A stretch of DNA of 64,000 bases from contig DATLRD010000028.1 of assembly GCA_035534855.1 (NCBI GenBank), forward strand, positions 1-64,000. Reading direction: 5' to 3'. Source of the DNA: DATARH01 sp035534855 (GTDB lineage Bacteria; Pseudomonadota; Alphaproteobacteria; ATCC43930; CGMCC-115725). The notes beneath the pieces are model-generated. The model was not told the DNA's origin, did no database searches, and saw nothing but the letters and a program-made list of their open reading frames with translations. The first letter of the stretch is position 1. Each line of letters opens with the position of its first letter. The position numbers and the translations under genes are program-made. Shown in pieces: positions 45,726 through 56,534 of the stretch.

Positions 45726-47579
45726 ATGGCTTTTCCCCCGGGGTTTCTCGACGAACTGCGCAGCCGGATTTCGCTGGCCGAACTGATCGGCCGGCGGGTC
45801 AGGCTGACCCGGCGCGGGCGCGAATATGTCGGGCTCTGCCCGTTCCATAACGAGAAGACGCCGTCGTTCTGCGTCGTCGAGGACAAGGGCTTCTTCCACT
45901 GCTTTGGCTGCGGTGCGCATGGCGACGCGATCGGCTATGCGATGCGCGCCGACAATGTCGATTTCGTCGAGGCGATCGAGCGGCTGGCCGGGCTCGCCGG
46001 GCTCGCGGTGCCGCAATCGACGCCACAGGAGCGCGAACGGGCGCAGCGGCAGAAGACGCTGTTCGAAGCGCTGGAGGCCGCCGCCGGGTTTTTCGAGCAG
46101 CGGCTATGGTCGCCGCTCGGCCGCGCCGCGCTCGATTACCTCCATGCGCGCGGCCTCGACGACGACACGATCCGCCGCTTCCGGCTCGGTTGGGCGCCGG
46201 GCTATCAACCGGGCTATCAAGAAGGTGGGGACCGGCAGAGCCTGCGCCGCGCGCTCGGCGGCGAATATCCCGAGCCGCTGCTCATGGAAGCCGGGCTGAT
46301 CCGCGTCTCGGACCGTGGCGGCAGCCCGTATGATTATTTCGGCAACCGGGTGATCTTTCCGATCGGCGACCGGCGCGGACGGCCGATCGCATTCGGCGCC
46401 CGCACCATTGGCACCGACCAGCCGAAATACCTCAATTCGCCCGACACGCCGCTGTTCGACAAAGGCCGCACGCTCTACGGCCTCGCGTTCGCGCAGGCCC
46501 ATGTCGGGCGCGACGGCGATTTCCGCGGGCACGGCGTGATCGTCACCGAAGGCTATATGGACGTCATCGCGCTGCACCGCGCCGGCTTCGAGACCGCGGT
46601 AGCGCCGCTCGGCACCGCGCTGACCGAAACCCAGCTTCAGGAATTGTGGCGCCTGTCGCCCGAGCCGGTGCTGTGCTTCGACGGAGACAGCGCCGGCCAG
46701 CGCGCCGCGCGGAGGGTGCTCGACCGCGCGTTGCCGCTGCTCAAGCCCGGGCGCAGCCTGCGCTTTGCAAAGCTGGACGCGGGCGAAGACCCGGACTCGC
46801 TGATCCGCGCCCGCGGTGCGGCGGCGTTTGCCGCGGTGCTGAACGCCGCGTCGCCGCTCGCCGACATGCTGTGGCAGGCCGAACTGGGCGTCCGCCCGGC
46901 CGACACGCCCGAGCGGCGCGCCGACCTCAAGGCACGGCTCGAACACCGCGCCCGCGAAATCGCCGATGCCGACGTGCAGCGCGAATACCGCCGCGCGCTG
47001 ATCCACCGCTATTACGCGCTGACCCAGAGCAGCCGCCCGCTGCGCCGCGGCGGCGGGGCAGCACTGCACGGCGCGCCGGCGCGGCCGGATTTTCTTCACG
47101 ATTTCGCGCCGCCACCACTGCCCGGCCGGCGCAACGGCGAAGTATTGTTGGGCACGCTGATCTGCCATCCGCAACTGATCCACGAGTGGGTCGAGGAGAT
47201 CGCCGAGATCGAGATAGGCGAACCCGAGCTTGACAGGCTGCGGGCCAAGATTTTAGAGGTCGCTGAGTCATTTGCGGGGCTTGACGCCGAGCGCTTTCAG
47301 CAACACCTAGGCTCTTGCGGGTTTGCCGACACAATCGGCCACCTGACCAGAACCATGGCGGCGCATGCGGGCTTCGCAGCCGGCGGAGGAGACGATCCTG
47401 ACGTGATCAGGCTTGGCCTACAGGAGACCCTTCGCCTGTTGCGCGAGCAGAGCGCCGGCGACCTCGAGGCAGCGGTGCGCGCCTTCGACGCGGACCCGTC
47501 GGTGGAAAACGAGCGGCGGCTGCTGGCGCTCAAGGAGCGCGAGGCGCAGGACGGCCCGGTCGGAGGGATCGGTTGGTAG
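45726..47579 (+). CDS. dnaG: DNA primase
   Basis: 617 aa. CHC2 zinc finger at residues 37-65 (GLCPFHNEKTPSFCVVEDKG, FHCFGCGAHGDAI), RNA polymerase core with TOPRIM motifs GVIVTEGYMDVIALHRAGFE and PVLCFDGDSAGQRAA, and a C-terminal helicase-binding region. It synthesises primers at the replication fork. Followed after 94 nt by rpoD, the macromolecular-synthesis pair. Confidence 0.97.
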   Translation: MAFPPGFLDELRSRISLAELIGRRVRLTRRGREYVGLCPFHNEKTPSFCVVEDKGFFHCFGCGAHGDAIGYAMRADNVDFVEAIERLAGLAGLAVPQSTPQERERAQRQKTLFEALEAAAGFFEQRLWSPLGRAALDYLHARGLDDDTIRRFRLGWAPGYQPGYQEGGDRQSLRRALGGEYPEPLLMEAGLIRVSDRGGSPYDYFGNRVIFPIGDRRGRPIAFGARTIGTDQPKYLNSPDTPLFDKGRTLYGLAFAQAHVGRDGDFRGHGVIVTEGYMDVIALHRAGFETAVAPLGTALTETQLQELWRLSPEPVLCFDGDSAGQRAARRVLDRALPLLKPGRSLRFAKLDAGEDPDSLIRARGAAAFAAVLNAASPLADMLWQAELGVRPADTPERRADLKARLEHRAREIADADVQREYRRALIHRYYALTQSSRPLRRGGGAALHGAPARPDFLHDFAPPPLPGRRNGEVLLGTLICHPQLIHEWVEEIAEIEIGEPELDRLRAKILEVAESFAGLDAERFQQHLGSCGFADTIGHLTRTMAAHAGFAAGGGDDPDVIRLGLQETLRLLREQSAGDLEAAVRAFDADPSVENERRLLALKEREAQDGPVGGIGW

Positions 47580-47673
47580 ATCCCGGTCGTGCCGCGATTA
47601 AGAATATCGACATTAGGGTAGGGCGACCTTACGTCCCCCCTGCGGGTGGATTCATTCATCTAAGGATGGCGGC

Positions 47674-49647
<1,974 letters not shown>

Positions 49648-49667
49648 CCCTCGCCCGGTTCGCCCCG

Positions 49668-49740
49668 CTCTGCCACCCTCTCCCGCTTTGAGGGAGAGGG
49701 AAGGGGCCCATCCCGTCAGGGATGGGAAGGGTGAGGGGCG
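49668..49740. repeat. Palindromic intergenic repeat, CCCTCTCCC family
   Basis: ACCCTCTCCC-GCTTTGA-GGGAGAGGG hairpin, then a second stem CCCATCCC-GTCA-GGGATGGG, closed by the outer arm AAGGGTGAGGGG. It lies between rpoD and the tRNA and could act as the rpoD terminator. Confidence 0.75.
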
Positions 49741-49777
49741 ACAGCGCCGCCGGTCTTGCCCTATTCTGTCACCCCGC

Positions 49778-49854
49778 GGGCCCGTAGTTCAGTTGGTCAG
49801 AACGCGCCGCTCATAACGGTGTTGTCGCAGGTTCGAGTCCTGCCGGGCCTACCA
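49778..49854 (+). tRNA. tRNA with anticodon CAU (elongator Met or Ile2)
   Basis: 77 nt including an encoded CCA. Acceptor GGGCCCG/CGGGCCT, D arm GTTC/GAAC, anticodon stem CGCCG/CGGTG around CTCATAA, T arm GCAGG-TTCGAGT-CCTGC. The lack of the GGG/CCC anticodon stem and of a 1-72 mismatch rules out the initiator. CAU can be methionine or, after lysidine modification, isoleucine; I cannot separate them. D stem GTTC/GAAC instead of the usual GCTC/GAGC is a compensated change. Confidence 0.93.
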
Positions 49855-49927
49855 ACCGCTAACTTGAGCGAGAGATCTCGAGGCCACTGTCGCATTGCCG
49901 TGCCATCTCGAATTCCTCGCTTGAGGT

Positions 49928-50245
49928 TCACAGGAGATCATTGGCGTCGGGCATCGCGGTCGCATAGGAGTAGGCGACCCGCTTGTCGAAACGCGCGAGC
50001 ATCGCCTCGATAAAGCGACCACGGCAAATCGCATAGACCTCGCTCGACATATTCTGGTTATCGGGCTTCATATCCACAAGACGGCGGACCATCTCGCCGC
50101 CCTGATCGAGCGCTACGGCAAGGTCGCCAACGTCGTCCGGGCGGCTATCGATGATGTTCCCGATGCCGGCGCCGCCGATACGGCGGATCTGTTCACAGCT
50201 TATTCGCGCGATCTCGATAAAGCGCTGTGGTTCCTCGAAGCTCAT
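49928..50245 (-). CDS. Hypothetical protein near tRNA
   Basis: 105 aa, not recognised. Begins MSFEEPQRFIEIARISCEQI and contains DDVGDLAVALDQGGEMVRRL and AICRGRFIEAMLARFDKR; predicted mostly helical, soluble. Codon use is less GC-biased than in the core genes. No clear ribosome site, so its status is uncertain. It lies at the left end of the lower-GC stretch that begins after the tRNA. Confidence 0.5.
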   Translation of the reverse strand: MSFEEPQRFIEIARISCEQIRRIGGAGIGNIIDSRPDDVGDLAVALDQGGEMVRRLVDMKPDNQNMSSEVYAICRGRFIEAMLARFDKRVAYSYATAMPDANDLL

Positions 50246-50326
50246 GCTCAGGAGCGCGAGTGAAACTTCACGGATCGCCGGGTGTTTGTTCGTCAGATGC
50301 CATTGTGGGGCCTACACGAAGGGGCC

Positions 50327-50356
50327 GAATCCTGGCTACTGGAATCCTGGCTACTG
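50327..50356. repeat. 15-bp tandem repeat, two copies
   Basis: GAATCCTGGCTACTG twice in succession. Rotated to CTGGCTACTGGAATC it shares period and the CTGGC start with the arrays at 7532 and (reverse strand) 57212. It is in the gap between the hypothetical gene and the MetE-like gene. Confidence 0.8.
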
Positions 50357-50420
50357 CTTAAAAAATGGGCGCAAAGTTCGTCATTCGGAAACGTGCCGCC
50401 GAACAGGGGACGGAAAACGG

Positions 50421-51479
50421 ATGCGCCAATATCCGAAATATACGACCACCGTGATCGGCGCTTACAGCGTCCCACGATGGTATGAGCCGCTGGATCGCCT
50501 CGTCACGATGGGGCAGCTACATCCTGATGATATGACAGACGCGCAATGTCGGGTCATGCAGGCGGCGATCGTCGAGCAGGAAGCGGCTGGAATTGACGTA
50601 ATCACGGGGGGCGAAACACATCGCCGGACCCATAATCGCAACTCACCACCCAATGCGATGCTCAATCATTTCTGGAAAAAGATACCCGCATTTCATGGAG
50701 ATACCCGACCGAAGCGGATCACCAGCTACGATCCAAATGTCACGCACCCGGCAGCTATTTGCCAGGGACCAATAACTGACTCGATTGATCTTGGCCTGGT
50801 TGATGAGTTCAAAGAGGTATCGGCGGTGGCGCACCGACCCGTCAAGATCACAATGACGGGGCCGCATTTTCTCACCGCCGTCGCCTTCGACGAGCACTAC
50901 AACGACCCGACGCGGATGATGTTCGATGTAGCGAAGCTATTGCGGAATAACTTTAAGCGGTTGGTCGAAGCGGGCTGCAAGCACATCCAGATCGACGAGC
51001 CGTATCTGACCCCGCCGAGCGATGAAGAAGTGCGGAATGCGGTCGAGGCGATCAATCTGGCGATCGAAGATCTCCCCGCCGATGTTCATGTATCGGTTCA
51101 TGTCTGTCAGGGCAACTACGCGGTAGGCCCCCACTATGATGGGCAGATCGGACACCGCTATTTCGACAGCGGTCGCTACAAGGCAGAACTGATCGCGAAG
51201 ATCGAATGCGCTTCCTTTCTGATCGAGCATGATCGGACAGACGCTTTCGAAGGGCTGCTCGGAAACCGGCAACTCGGCGTCGGCGCAGTCGATGTCCAGG
51301 CTCCCAATATCGAAACCGGCGCGCTGGTTGCCGAACGGATTGCCGCCCATCGCTGGCTTGCGCCCGAGCAGACCATCATTACCAGCACATGCGGGTTCAA
51401 CCATCTGCCCCGGCACATCGCCGTTGGCAAGATGCGCGCGATGAGCGAGGCGAAGGCCATCCTCAGTAACGGTTCTTAG
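50421..51479 (+). CDS. Short MetE-type methyltransferase (methionine synthase II family)
   Basis: 352 aa, corresponding to only the C-terminal catalytic barrel of cobalamin-independent methionine synthase (full MetE is about 750 aa). Zinc ligands are visible: HVSVHVCQGN (His-x-Cys) and the late Cys in IITSTCGFNHLP. The N-terminal start TTVIGAYSVPRWYEPLDRLV and HIQIDEPYLT are typical of the core-MetE group, which may take methyl from corrinoid or other donors. It lies in the lower-GC stretch, 8 nt before the histidine kinase gene. Confidence 0.88.
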   Translation: MRQYPKYTTTVIGAYSVPRWYEPLDRLVTMGQLHPDDMTDAQCRVMQAAIVEQEAAGIDVITGGETHRRTHNRNSPPNAMLNHFWKKIPAFHGDTRPKRITSYDPNVTHPAAICQGPITDSIDLGLVDEFKEVSAVAHRPVKITMTGPHFLTAVAFDEHYNDPTRMMFDVAKLLRNNFKRLVEAGCKHIQIDEPYLTPPSDEEVRNAVEAINLAIEDLPADVHVSVHVCQGNYAVGPHYDGQIGHRYFDSGRYKAELIAKIECASFLIEHDRTDAFEGLLGNRQLGVGAVDVQAPNIETGALVAERIAAHRWLAPEQTIITSTCGFNHLPRHIAVGKMRAMSEAKAILSNGS

Positions 51480-51487
51480 GGTGTCTC

Positions 51488-53518
51488 ATGAGCGATTATC
51501 GGGCGGAACGCGACGAGATCGCCCGCATACTGAGGGGGACCGAAGAACGGTTTCGGATTGCTCAGATCGCGGGTGGGATCGGATGGTTCGAGTGGGACCT
51601 GGTGACGAATACGTGGGAGTGGACGCCGCACCTTGCCGTCCTGTTTGGTTTCGATCCCGAAACCCCGAGACCGTCATTTGCCGACTGGCAACCCGCCATT
51701 TTTATTGATGACGTTCCGAAGCTGCGCGCGGCGGTCGAGCAGGCCGGCGCGACTGGCGGCTACTACGTCGAATTTCGTGTAACGCACCCTGACGGCACCA
51801 GCCATTGGATTGCCGGTAAAGGCGAGATCGCCAAGGATGAGACCGGTCGCCCGCAGCGCGTGGCAGGCGTGTATTTTGACATCAGCGAGCGGAAGGCGCT
51901 GGAAGCCCGGTTGCTGGCGCTCAACGAGGGGTTGGAAGCACGGGTCGCTGATCGCGCCCGGCGGCTTGCCGCAACCACGGCCCAATTAGAGGAATCCGAG
52001 CTTCGTTTCCGACATCTTATAGATGGGGTGACTGACTACGCGATCTTCATGCTCGATCCGACCGGCAATGTCGTCAGTTGGAATCCCGGAGCGGAGCGGA
52101 TCAAGGGATACGCGTCAGAAGAAATTATCGGTCAGCACTTTTCCTATTTCTACACCGAGGATGACCGCCGGAAGGGCGTCCCGCAGACCGCGCTCGGGAC
52201 GGCAGAACGGTCAGGAAAATACGAGGCGGAAGGCCGGCGCGTCCGCAAAGATGGCACCACCTTCATGGCGAACGTGGTCATCAACGCTATTCATGATCAA
52301 CAGCATGGAAGATTGTTGGGATTCGTGAAGCTCACCCGCGATATCACTGAAAAAAAGGCAGTCGAAGATCAGCTTCGTCAAGCTCAAAAGATGGAAGCCA
52401 TTGGACAACTGACCGGCGGGGTTGCCCATGATTTCAACAATCTGCTGACTGTCATCATGGGTAACCTGGAAAGTCTTGAGCGTCTGACGCCCCCCGGGCA
52501 ACCCACACACAGGCTTATTGCGGCAGCCCTCAGGGGTGCATCGCGGGCGGCAATATTGACCGACCGACTGCTCGTGTTTTCTCGGCGTCACCCACTCTCC
52601 CCAAAAGTGCTGTCCGTGAACAAGCTCGTGAGCGGCCTGTCCGATCTGCTGCGGCGGACAATCGGCGAGGCAATCTTGGTCGAAACCGTCCTGGCAGGTG
52701 GTCTGTGGTCTACGTTGGCCGACGCCAATCAGCTTGAAAACGCGCTCCTGAACCTCGCGGTCAACGCCCGTGACGCAATGCCCGATGGGGGCAAACTGAC
52801 CATCGAAACTGCTAATTCGCATCTCGACGAAGCCTATGCACGGATGAACGAGGAGGTTCAGCCCGGTCAATATGTCGGGGTCTTTGTCACCGATAGCGGC
52901 ATTGGAATGTCGCCCGAGACTGCCCTTCAGGCATTCGAGCCGTTCTTCACGACAAAAGAAATCGGCCAGGGGACAGGGTTGGGGCTGTCTCAAGTCTACG
53001 GCTTTATCAAGCAATCGGGTGGGCACGTAAGAATTTACAGCGAAGTCGGCGAGGGCACGACCGTAAAGCTATATCTGCCGCGCTATTACCCCACCGACGA
53101 TATTGCCGATGCGCGTTCAGAGACTTGCGAGGCTCCGCGCGGTCGCGGGGAATTGGTCCTCGTAGTCGAGGATGATCCAGACGTGCGCGACTACACAGTT
53201 GAGATGGTCAGCGGTCTTGGATACTCCGTGTTGAGCGCCGCGGATGGCGCAACCGCGCTACGGCTGTTGTATTCGAACCACGAGGTCAGCCTGCTCTTTA
53301 CGGATGTCGGGCTTCCCGGCGGGATGAATGGTCGCCAACTCGCCGATCAAGCCCTGCGTCGGCAACCACGGCTTAAGGTCCTCTACACGACCGGCTATGC
53401 CCGAAACGCCATCGTCCATCAGGGGCGGCTCGATCCCGACATCGAGGTCATCTTCAAGCCATTCGGTTACTCCGACCTGGCAATAAAAATTCGTCGCGTA
53501 TTAGATGACATAGAATAA
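51488..53518 (+). CDS. PAS-PAS hybrid sensor histidine kinase with receiver domain
   Basis: 676 aa, no membrane segment, so cytoplasmic. PAS 1 at about residues 20-135 (GGIGWFEWDLVTNTWEWTPH), PAS/PAC 2 at about 175-300 (GVTDYAIFMLDPTGNVVSWN, GYASEEIIGQHFSYFY), HisKA with phospho-His in GGVAHDFNNLLTVIMGNLES, HATPase boxes LLNLAVNARDAMPDGG, VTDSGIGMSP and GTGLGLSQVYGFIKQSGGHV, and a receiver domain at 555-676 with Asp in LLFTDVGLPGGMNG. It resembles the HDFNNLL-type kinases common in rhizobia. Signal unknown. Confidence 0.93.
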   Translation: MSDYRAERDEIARILRGTEERFRIAQIAGGIGWFEWDLVTNTWEWTPHLAVLFGFDPETPRPSFADWQPAIFIDDVPKLRAAVEQAGATGGYYVEFRVTHPDGTSHWIAGKGEIAKDETGRPQRVAGVYFDISERKALEARLLALNEGLEARVADRARRLAATTAQLEESELRFRHLIDGVTDYAIFMLDPTGNVVSWNPGAERIKGYASEEIIGQHFSYFYTEDDRRKGVPQTALGTAERSGKYEAEGRRVRKDGTTFMANVVINAIHDQQHGRLLGFVKLTRDITEKKAVEDQLRQAQKMEAIGQLTGGVAHDFNNLLTVIMGNLESLERLTPPGQPTHRLIAAALRGASRAAILTDRLLVFSRRHPLSPKVLSVNKLVSGLSDLLRRTIGEAILVETVLAGGLWSTLADANQLENALLNLAVNARDAMPDGGKLTIETANSHLDEAYARMNEEVQPGQYVGVFVTDSGIGMSPETALQAFEPFFTTKEIGQGTGLGLSQVYGFIKQSGGHVRIYSEVGEGTTVKLYLPRYYPTDDIADARSETCEAPRGRGELVLVVEDDPDVRDYTVEMVSGLGYSVLSAADGATALRLLYSNHEVSLLFTDVGLPGGMNGRQLADQALRRQPRLKVLYTTGYARNAIVHQGRLDPDIEVIFKPFGYSDLAIKIRRVLDDIE

Positions 53519-53576
53519 TCAAAATTTCCAAATCGAATGGGTAAATAATAAAAATGATGTTCAACCAAAAAGTCGC

Positions 53577-53601
53577 GGAACGTAAATATACCTTCTGTGT
53601 T
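53577..53601 (+). promoter_or_regulatory. EcfG-type general stress promoter candidate
   Basis: GGAAC (53577-53581), 16-bp spacer, TGTT (53598-53601). This fits the alphaproteobacterial EcfG/RpoE2 consensus GGAAC-N16/17-cGTT with one mismatch. It lies 56 nt before a small hydrophilic protein gene, in an AT-rich gap. Confidence 0.6.
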
Positions 53602-53657
53602 TTCTGGATGGGCAACGATTGTTGTTCAATATGCCCTTACCCTACACAGGAGTAGTC

Positions 53658-53906
53658 ATGGAAAACCGTGATCAACGGCCTTTGTCTAACCCCAACCATG
53701 GGTCGATGGGCGAACACAAGGACCAGAACAAGAAACCGGGCGAAGGCTCGGGCCAGGAGCACGATCCCGCAAAGGGCCAAGGGGTTGCCGAAAAGAAACG
53801 GGACCCATCCGGCCACGGTGTGGGCAGTGAGCACGACAAGGGCGGTCAGGGTCGCGACAAATCCTCGCCCGGTTCGCAGAACGATCGTCCCGGACAGCGC
53901 CAGTAG
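53658..53906 (+). CDS. Small disordered hydrophilic protein (hydrophilin-like)
   Basis: 82 aa, almost free of hydrophobic residues: NRDQRPLSNPNHGSMGEHKD then repeated Gly-Gln-Lys-Asp-His stretches (KPGEGSGQEHDPAKGQ, KRDPSGHGVGSEHDKGG, GQGRDKSSPGSQ). No fold expected. Similar small hydrophilic proteins in rhizobia belong to the general stress response. ACAGGAGTAGTC is a strong ribosome site. It is preceded by an EcfG-type promoter and followed by a perfect terminator, so it forms its own transcription unit. Confidence 0.75.
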   Translation: MENRDQRPLSNPNHGSMGEHKDQNKKPGEGSGQEHDPAKGQGVAEKKRDPSGHGVGSEHDKGGQGRDKSSPGSQNDRPGQRQ

Positions 53907-53946
53907 CGCGCGACCAAATACGAATGGCCCGACTTTGGGCTGCTGG

Positions 53947-53981
53947 TAGGCCCCGCCACACCCCGCGGGGCCTATTTTTTT
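53947..53981 (+). terminator. Strong intrinsic terminator
   Basis: TAGGCCCCGC (53947-53956), loop CACACCCC, GCGGGGCCTA (53965-53974), then seven T. Perfect 10-bp stem, the best terminator in the window; 40 nt after the stop of the small hydrophilic gene. Confidence 0.92.
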
Positions 53982-54150
53982 GCCTGATCGGTTCAGACCT
54001 GCCGGCGACTATGCCCCATCCGATAGGCTTCGCAAGCTCGCTTCGAACTTTCACCAATGACAATCGGGGAGCGCAATGCATCTCCCGCTCTGGGAAGGTC
54101 AACGCTTTGGAATGCGGTGCGGGCATCCCATCGCCGCTTCCCGGGCGCGG

Positions 54151-54834
54151 TCAGCCGACCGGCGTTGCGTCGGGCCCCGCTGGGTTGCTCAGCATCGTCG
54201 CCGCCTCGGGCGGCAACTGCCGCAGATAGCGCAGCGCGGCGTGTCCAAGGCGCCGCTGCAACCAGCGGATCGCCGCAAACCCGGCCTGCAGCGGGATGCC
54301 GAACGAGACGACCCCGATCGCGAACAGCACCAGCATGCCGCCGAGCGTCGGCATCTTTTCGGCCTGGCGCAGGATGACCGCAATGCCTTCGGGCACGCCG
54401 ATTGCCGCACCGACGCTCGACGACATCACCAGCACGAAAAACGCCCGCGCGATGTTGGGCAGGATCAGCAGACCGGCCAGCGGCGACCCGGCGTGAAGGT
54501 GGCGCACCGCATCGACCGCGCTGTCGGCGACATAGGCGGCGGCATAGGGCACCAGGGCAATCGCCACGGTCATCTCCGGCGACAGGCCGCCCCCATGCGG
54601 CAGCGCGTTCAGCAGAAAGAACATCACGACAAAGGTCGGCGCCGCGCGCATCAGCCCGGTCACGGCTCGCGCCGCGAGCGCCACCGCGCCGTGACGCAGG
54701 CGGGCGATGGTCAGCCCGGCGCCGATCACGACGCCCAGCCCTAGCGCGGTCCCGGCAATCTCGAAATTGACCGACATGCCGGCAAGAAAGGCCGGCAGAA
54801 AATCGGTCGCCAGGTGGGCGAAGAGGGGGTTCAT
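54151..54834 (-). CDS. Amino-acid ABC transporter permease (His/Glu type)
   Basis: 227 aa with about five membrane helices (GMSVNFEIAGTALGLGVVIG, PTFVVMFFLLNALPHGG, VAIALVPYAAAYVADSAVDA). The EAA-like loop AVRHLHAGSPLAGLLILPNI is diverged. It would form the channel with the permease part of the upstream gene, to which it is coupled by an ATGA overlap (54831-54834). No ATPase gene follows; the 244 nt to the convergent small gene contain only its terminator and no ORF of note. Confidence 0.85.
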   Translation of the reverse strand: MNPLFAHLATDFLPAFLAGMSVNFEIAGTALGLGVVIGAGLTIARLRHGAVALAARAVTGLMRAAPTFVVMFFLLNALPHGGGLSPEMTVAIALVPYAAAYVADSAVDAVRHLHAGSPLAGLLILPNIARAFFVLVMSSSVGAAIGVPEGIAVILRQAEKMPTLGGMLVLFAIGVVSFGIPLQAGFAAIRWLQRRLGHAALRYLRQLPPEAATMLSNPAGPDATPVG

Positions 54835-56534
54835 GGCGTGGCGTGGCTCCGCTCGAGGAAGCCCTGGACGCGGCGGCAGAGCCAGACCACCACGATCACC
54901 ATGGCCGTGTAGAAGACGAGGAGCAGCGTATAGGTCGTCGCCCGCCCACTGGAGAACGAGGTGATGTCGGTGAGTGCGCTGAGCAGTTCGGGCGCGCCGA
55001 TGAAGCTGGCGATCGGCGTGCCCTTGACCGCGTTGATCAGAAACGCCGCGATCTGCGTCGCCGAGCGGCTCACCGCGCGGGAAAACAGCCCCGTCCGGTC
55101 GTCGGCCGAGGTGCCGGCGCGTTCGGCGCCCAGCGTCAAATAGGCTTCCGAGATCGCCTGCCCGGCATTGCTGCCGTTGGCGAGGCCGAGCGCGACGATC
55201 GCCGCGGCAAGGGCGGCCACCGACGAATAGGGGACCAGCGCGTGGATGACCGACGAGGCGATGACCAGGGTCAGCACGATCGGCGACGATTGCAGCGCGA
55301 TCGTGACCGCGCGGGTGGCCCAGCGCAGCACACGCCATCGCGCGCCGAGGGCAAAGCCGAACATCAGCGCGAAGCCGAGCGTTGCGGCGAGCGCCCCGCC
55401 GACCAGCACCAGCGAATTGACGACGCCATCGAGAAACAGCGACCACGCCGGCGCGGTCTTCAGCATCGGAAGATGCAGGGCGAACCCGCTCGTTCGGCTG
55501 AACCAGTGCTCGAACGCGGTGACCCGGCCGGCGAACGGGGTCGGCTGCAGGTCGACATTGGCGGCCGGCAGCACGCAGGCGGGGTTGGTGCTGCCGGTGT
55601 CGGTGTTGCACTCGGGGCGCGCCCACACTGCCTTCTGCTGCACCAGAAATTCGGTGCCGATGTGGTTGGCGCGCGCCGCCGCGAGAAACACGCCGTCGCG
55701 GTGAAACACCTGGCTCATCAGGTCCAGCGCCCGCGCCAGCATGGTGGCGTGGCGGCGCGCGACGGCCATGCCCCACGGCACCGGCGCGAAGGCGAACTTG
55801 GTCGAGAATCGGGCGGCAAACGCCGGCTCGTTGAAATAATAGGCGAAAAAGCTGTCGTCCTGGGCGGCCAGCGTACAGGTCTCGTCGTCGAGCCGGTCGG
55901 GCAGGACAGCCGGTTCGTCAAACAGCATCAGCCGCGCGCCGCGGGCGACCAGCTCGGCATTCGAGCCGTTGCCGACCGTGGCGCAGACGGTCCGCCCGCG
56001 GATCTCGTGCCAATCGGCGACGGTAAGGTCGCGCGGACCGACCACGATTGACTCCGACCGGTAGTAGTGCGGCCGGATAAAGTGCACCTGGCCCTCGCGC
56101 TGGGTATTGTCGCCCATCGTCGCGATCACCAGGTCGATGCTGCCGTCGGCCAGCATCGGGATCCGCGTCGCCGCCTTGACCTTGGCGAATTTCACCTTGA
56201 CGCCGAGCCGGTGCGCGACAGTCCGCGCCACGTCGATCTCGTAGCCCTCGCGCACCGTGCCGTGGCGGATGCCGAACAGCGGATATTCCTCGCGCACCCC
56301 GATGTCGATCGTGCCGCTGCATAGGATGCGGACGAGCCGGTCGGCGTTTGCTGCGCTGCAGCCGCCAGGCGCGGCTGCGGCGGCTCGTGCATCGTCGAGC
56401 ACGCGGACCAGCGCCGCATCGGGCGAGTTGTTGCCGGCGCGCGCCGGGGCCGGCAACGCGGCGAGAAGGCACAGCGCGGCCCCGGCTGCGGCGGCCAGGA
56501 CGCGTCGGCCCAGTGACTTAATCGAGCGCCGCAT
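54831..56534 (-). CDS. Fused substrate-binding protein and permease of an amino-acid ABC transporter
   Basis: 567 aa. Signal peptide SLGRRVLAAAAGAALCLLAA, then a periplasmic binding domain of family 3 at about residues 60-320 (IDIGVREEYPLFGIRHGTVR, VKVKFAKVKAATRIPMLADG, DLVIATMGDNTQREGQVHFI), then a membrane domain at 370-560 (VNSLVLVGGALAATLGFALM, VTIALQSSPIVLTLVIASSV). Fused SBP-permeases are known in Gram-positive and some alphaproteobacterial polar amino acid importers. The start at 56534 (MRRSIKS) is chosen for the signal peptide; it overlaps the end of the upstream methyltransferase gene by 17 nt. Confidence 0.85.
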   Translation of the reverse strand: MRRSIKSLGRRVLAAAAGAALCLLAALPAPARAGNNSPDAALVRVLDDARAAAAAPGGCSAANADRLVRILCSGTIDIGVREEYPLFGIRHGTVREGYEIDVARTVAHRLGVKVKFAKVKAATRIPMLADGSIDLVIATMGDNTQREGQVHFIRPHYYRSESIVVGPRDLTVADWHEIRGRTVCATVGNGSNAELVARGARLMLFDEPAVLPDRLDDETCTLAAQDDSFFAYYFNEPAFAARFSTKFAFAPVPWGMAVARRHATMLARALDLMSQVFHRDGVFLAAARANHIGTEFLVQQKAVWARPECNTDTGSTNPACVLPAANVDLQPTPFAGRVTAFEHWFSRTSGFALHLPMLKTAPAWSLFLDGVVNSLVLVGGALAATLGFALMFGFALGARWRVLRWATRAVTIALQSSPIVLTLVIASSVIHALVPYSSVAALAAAIVALGLANGSNAGQAISEAYLTLGAERAGTSADDRTGLFSRAVSRSATQIAAFLINAVKGTPIASFIGAPELLSALTDITSFSSGRATTYTLLLVFYTAMVIVVVWLCRRVQGFLERSHATP

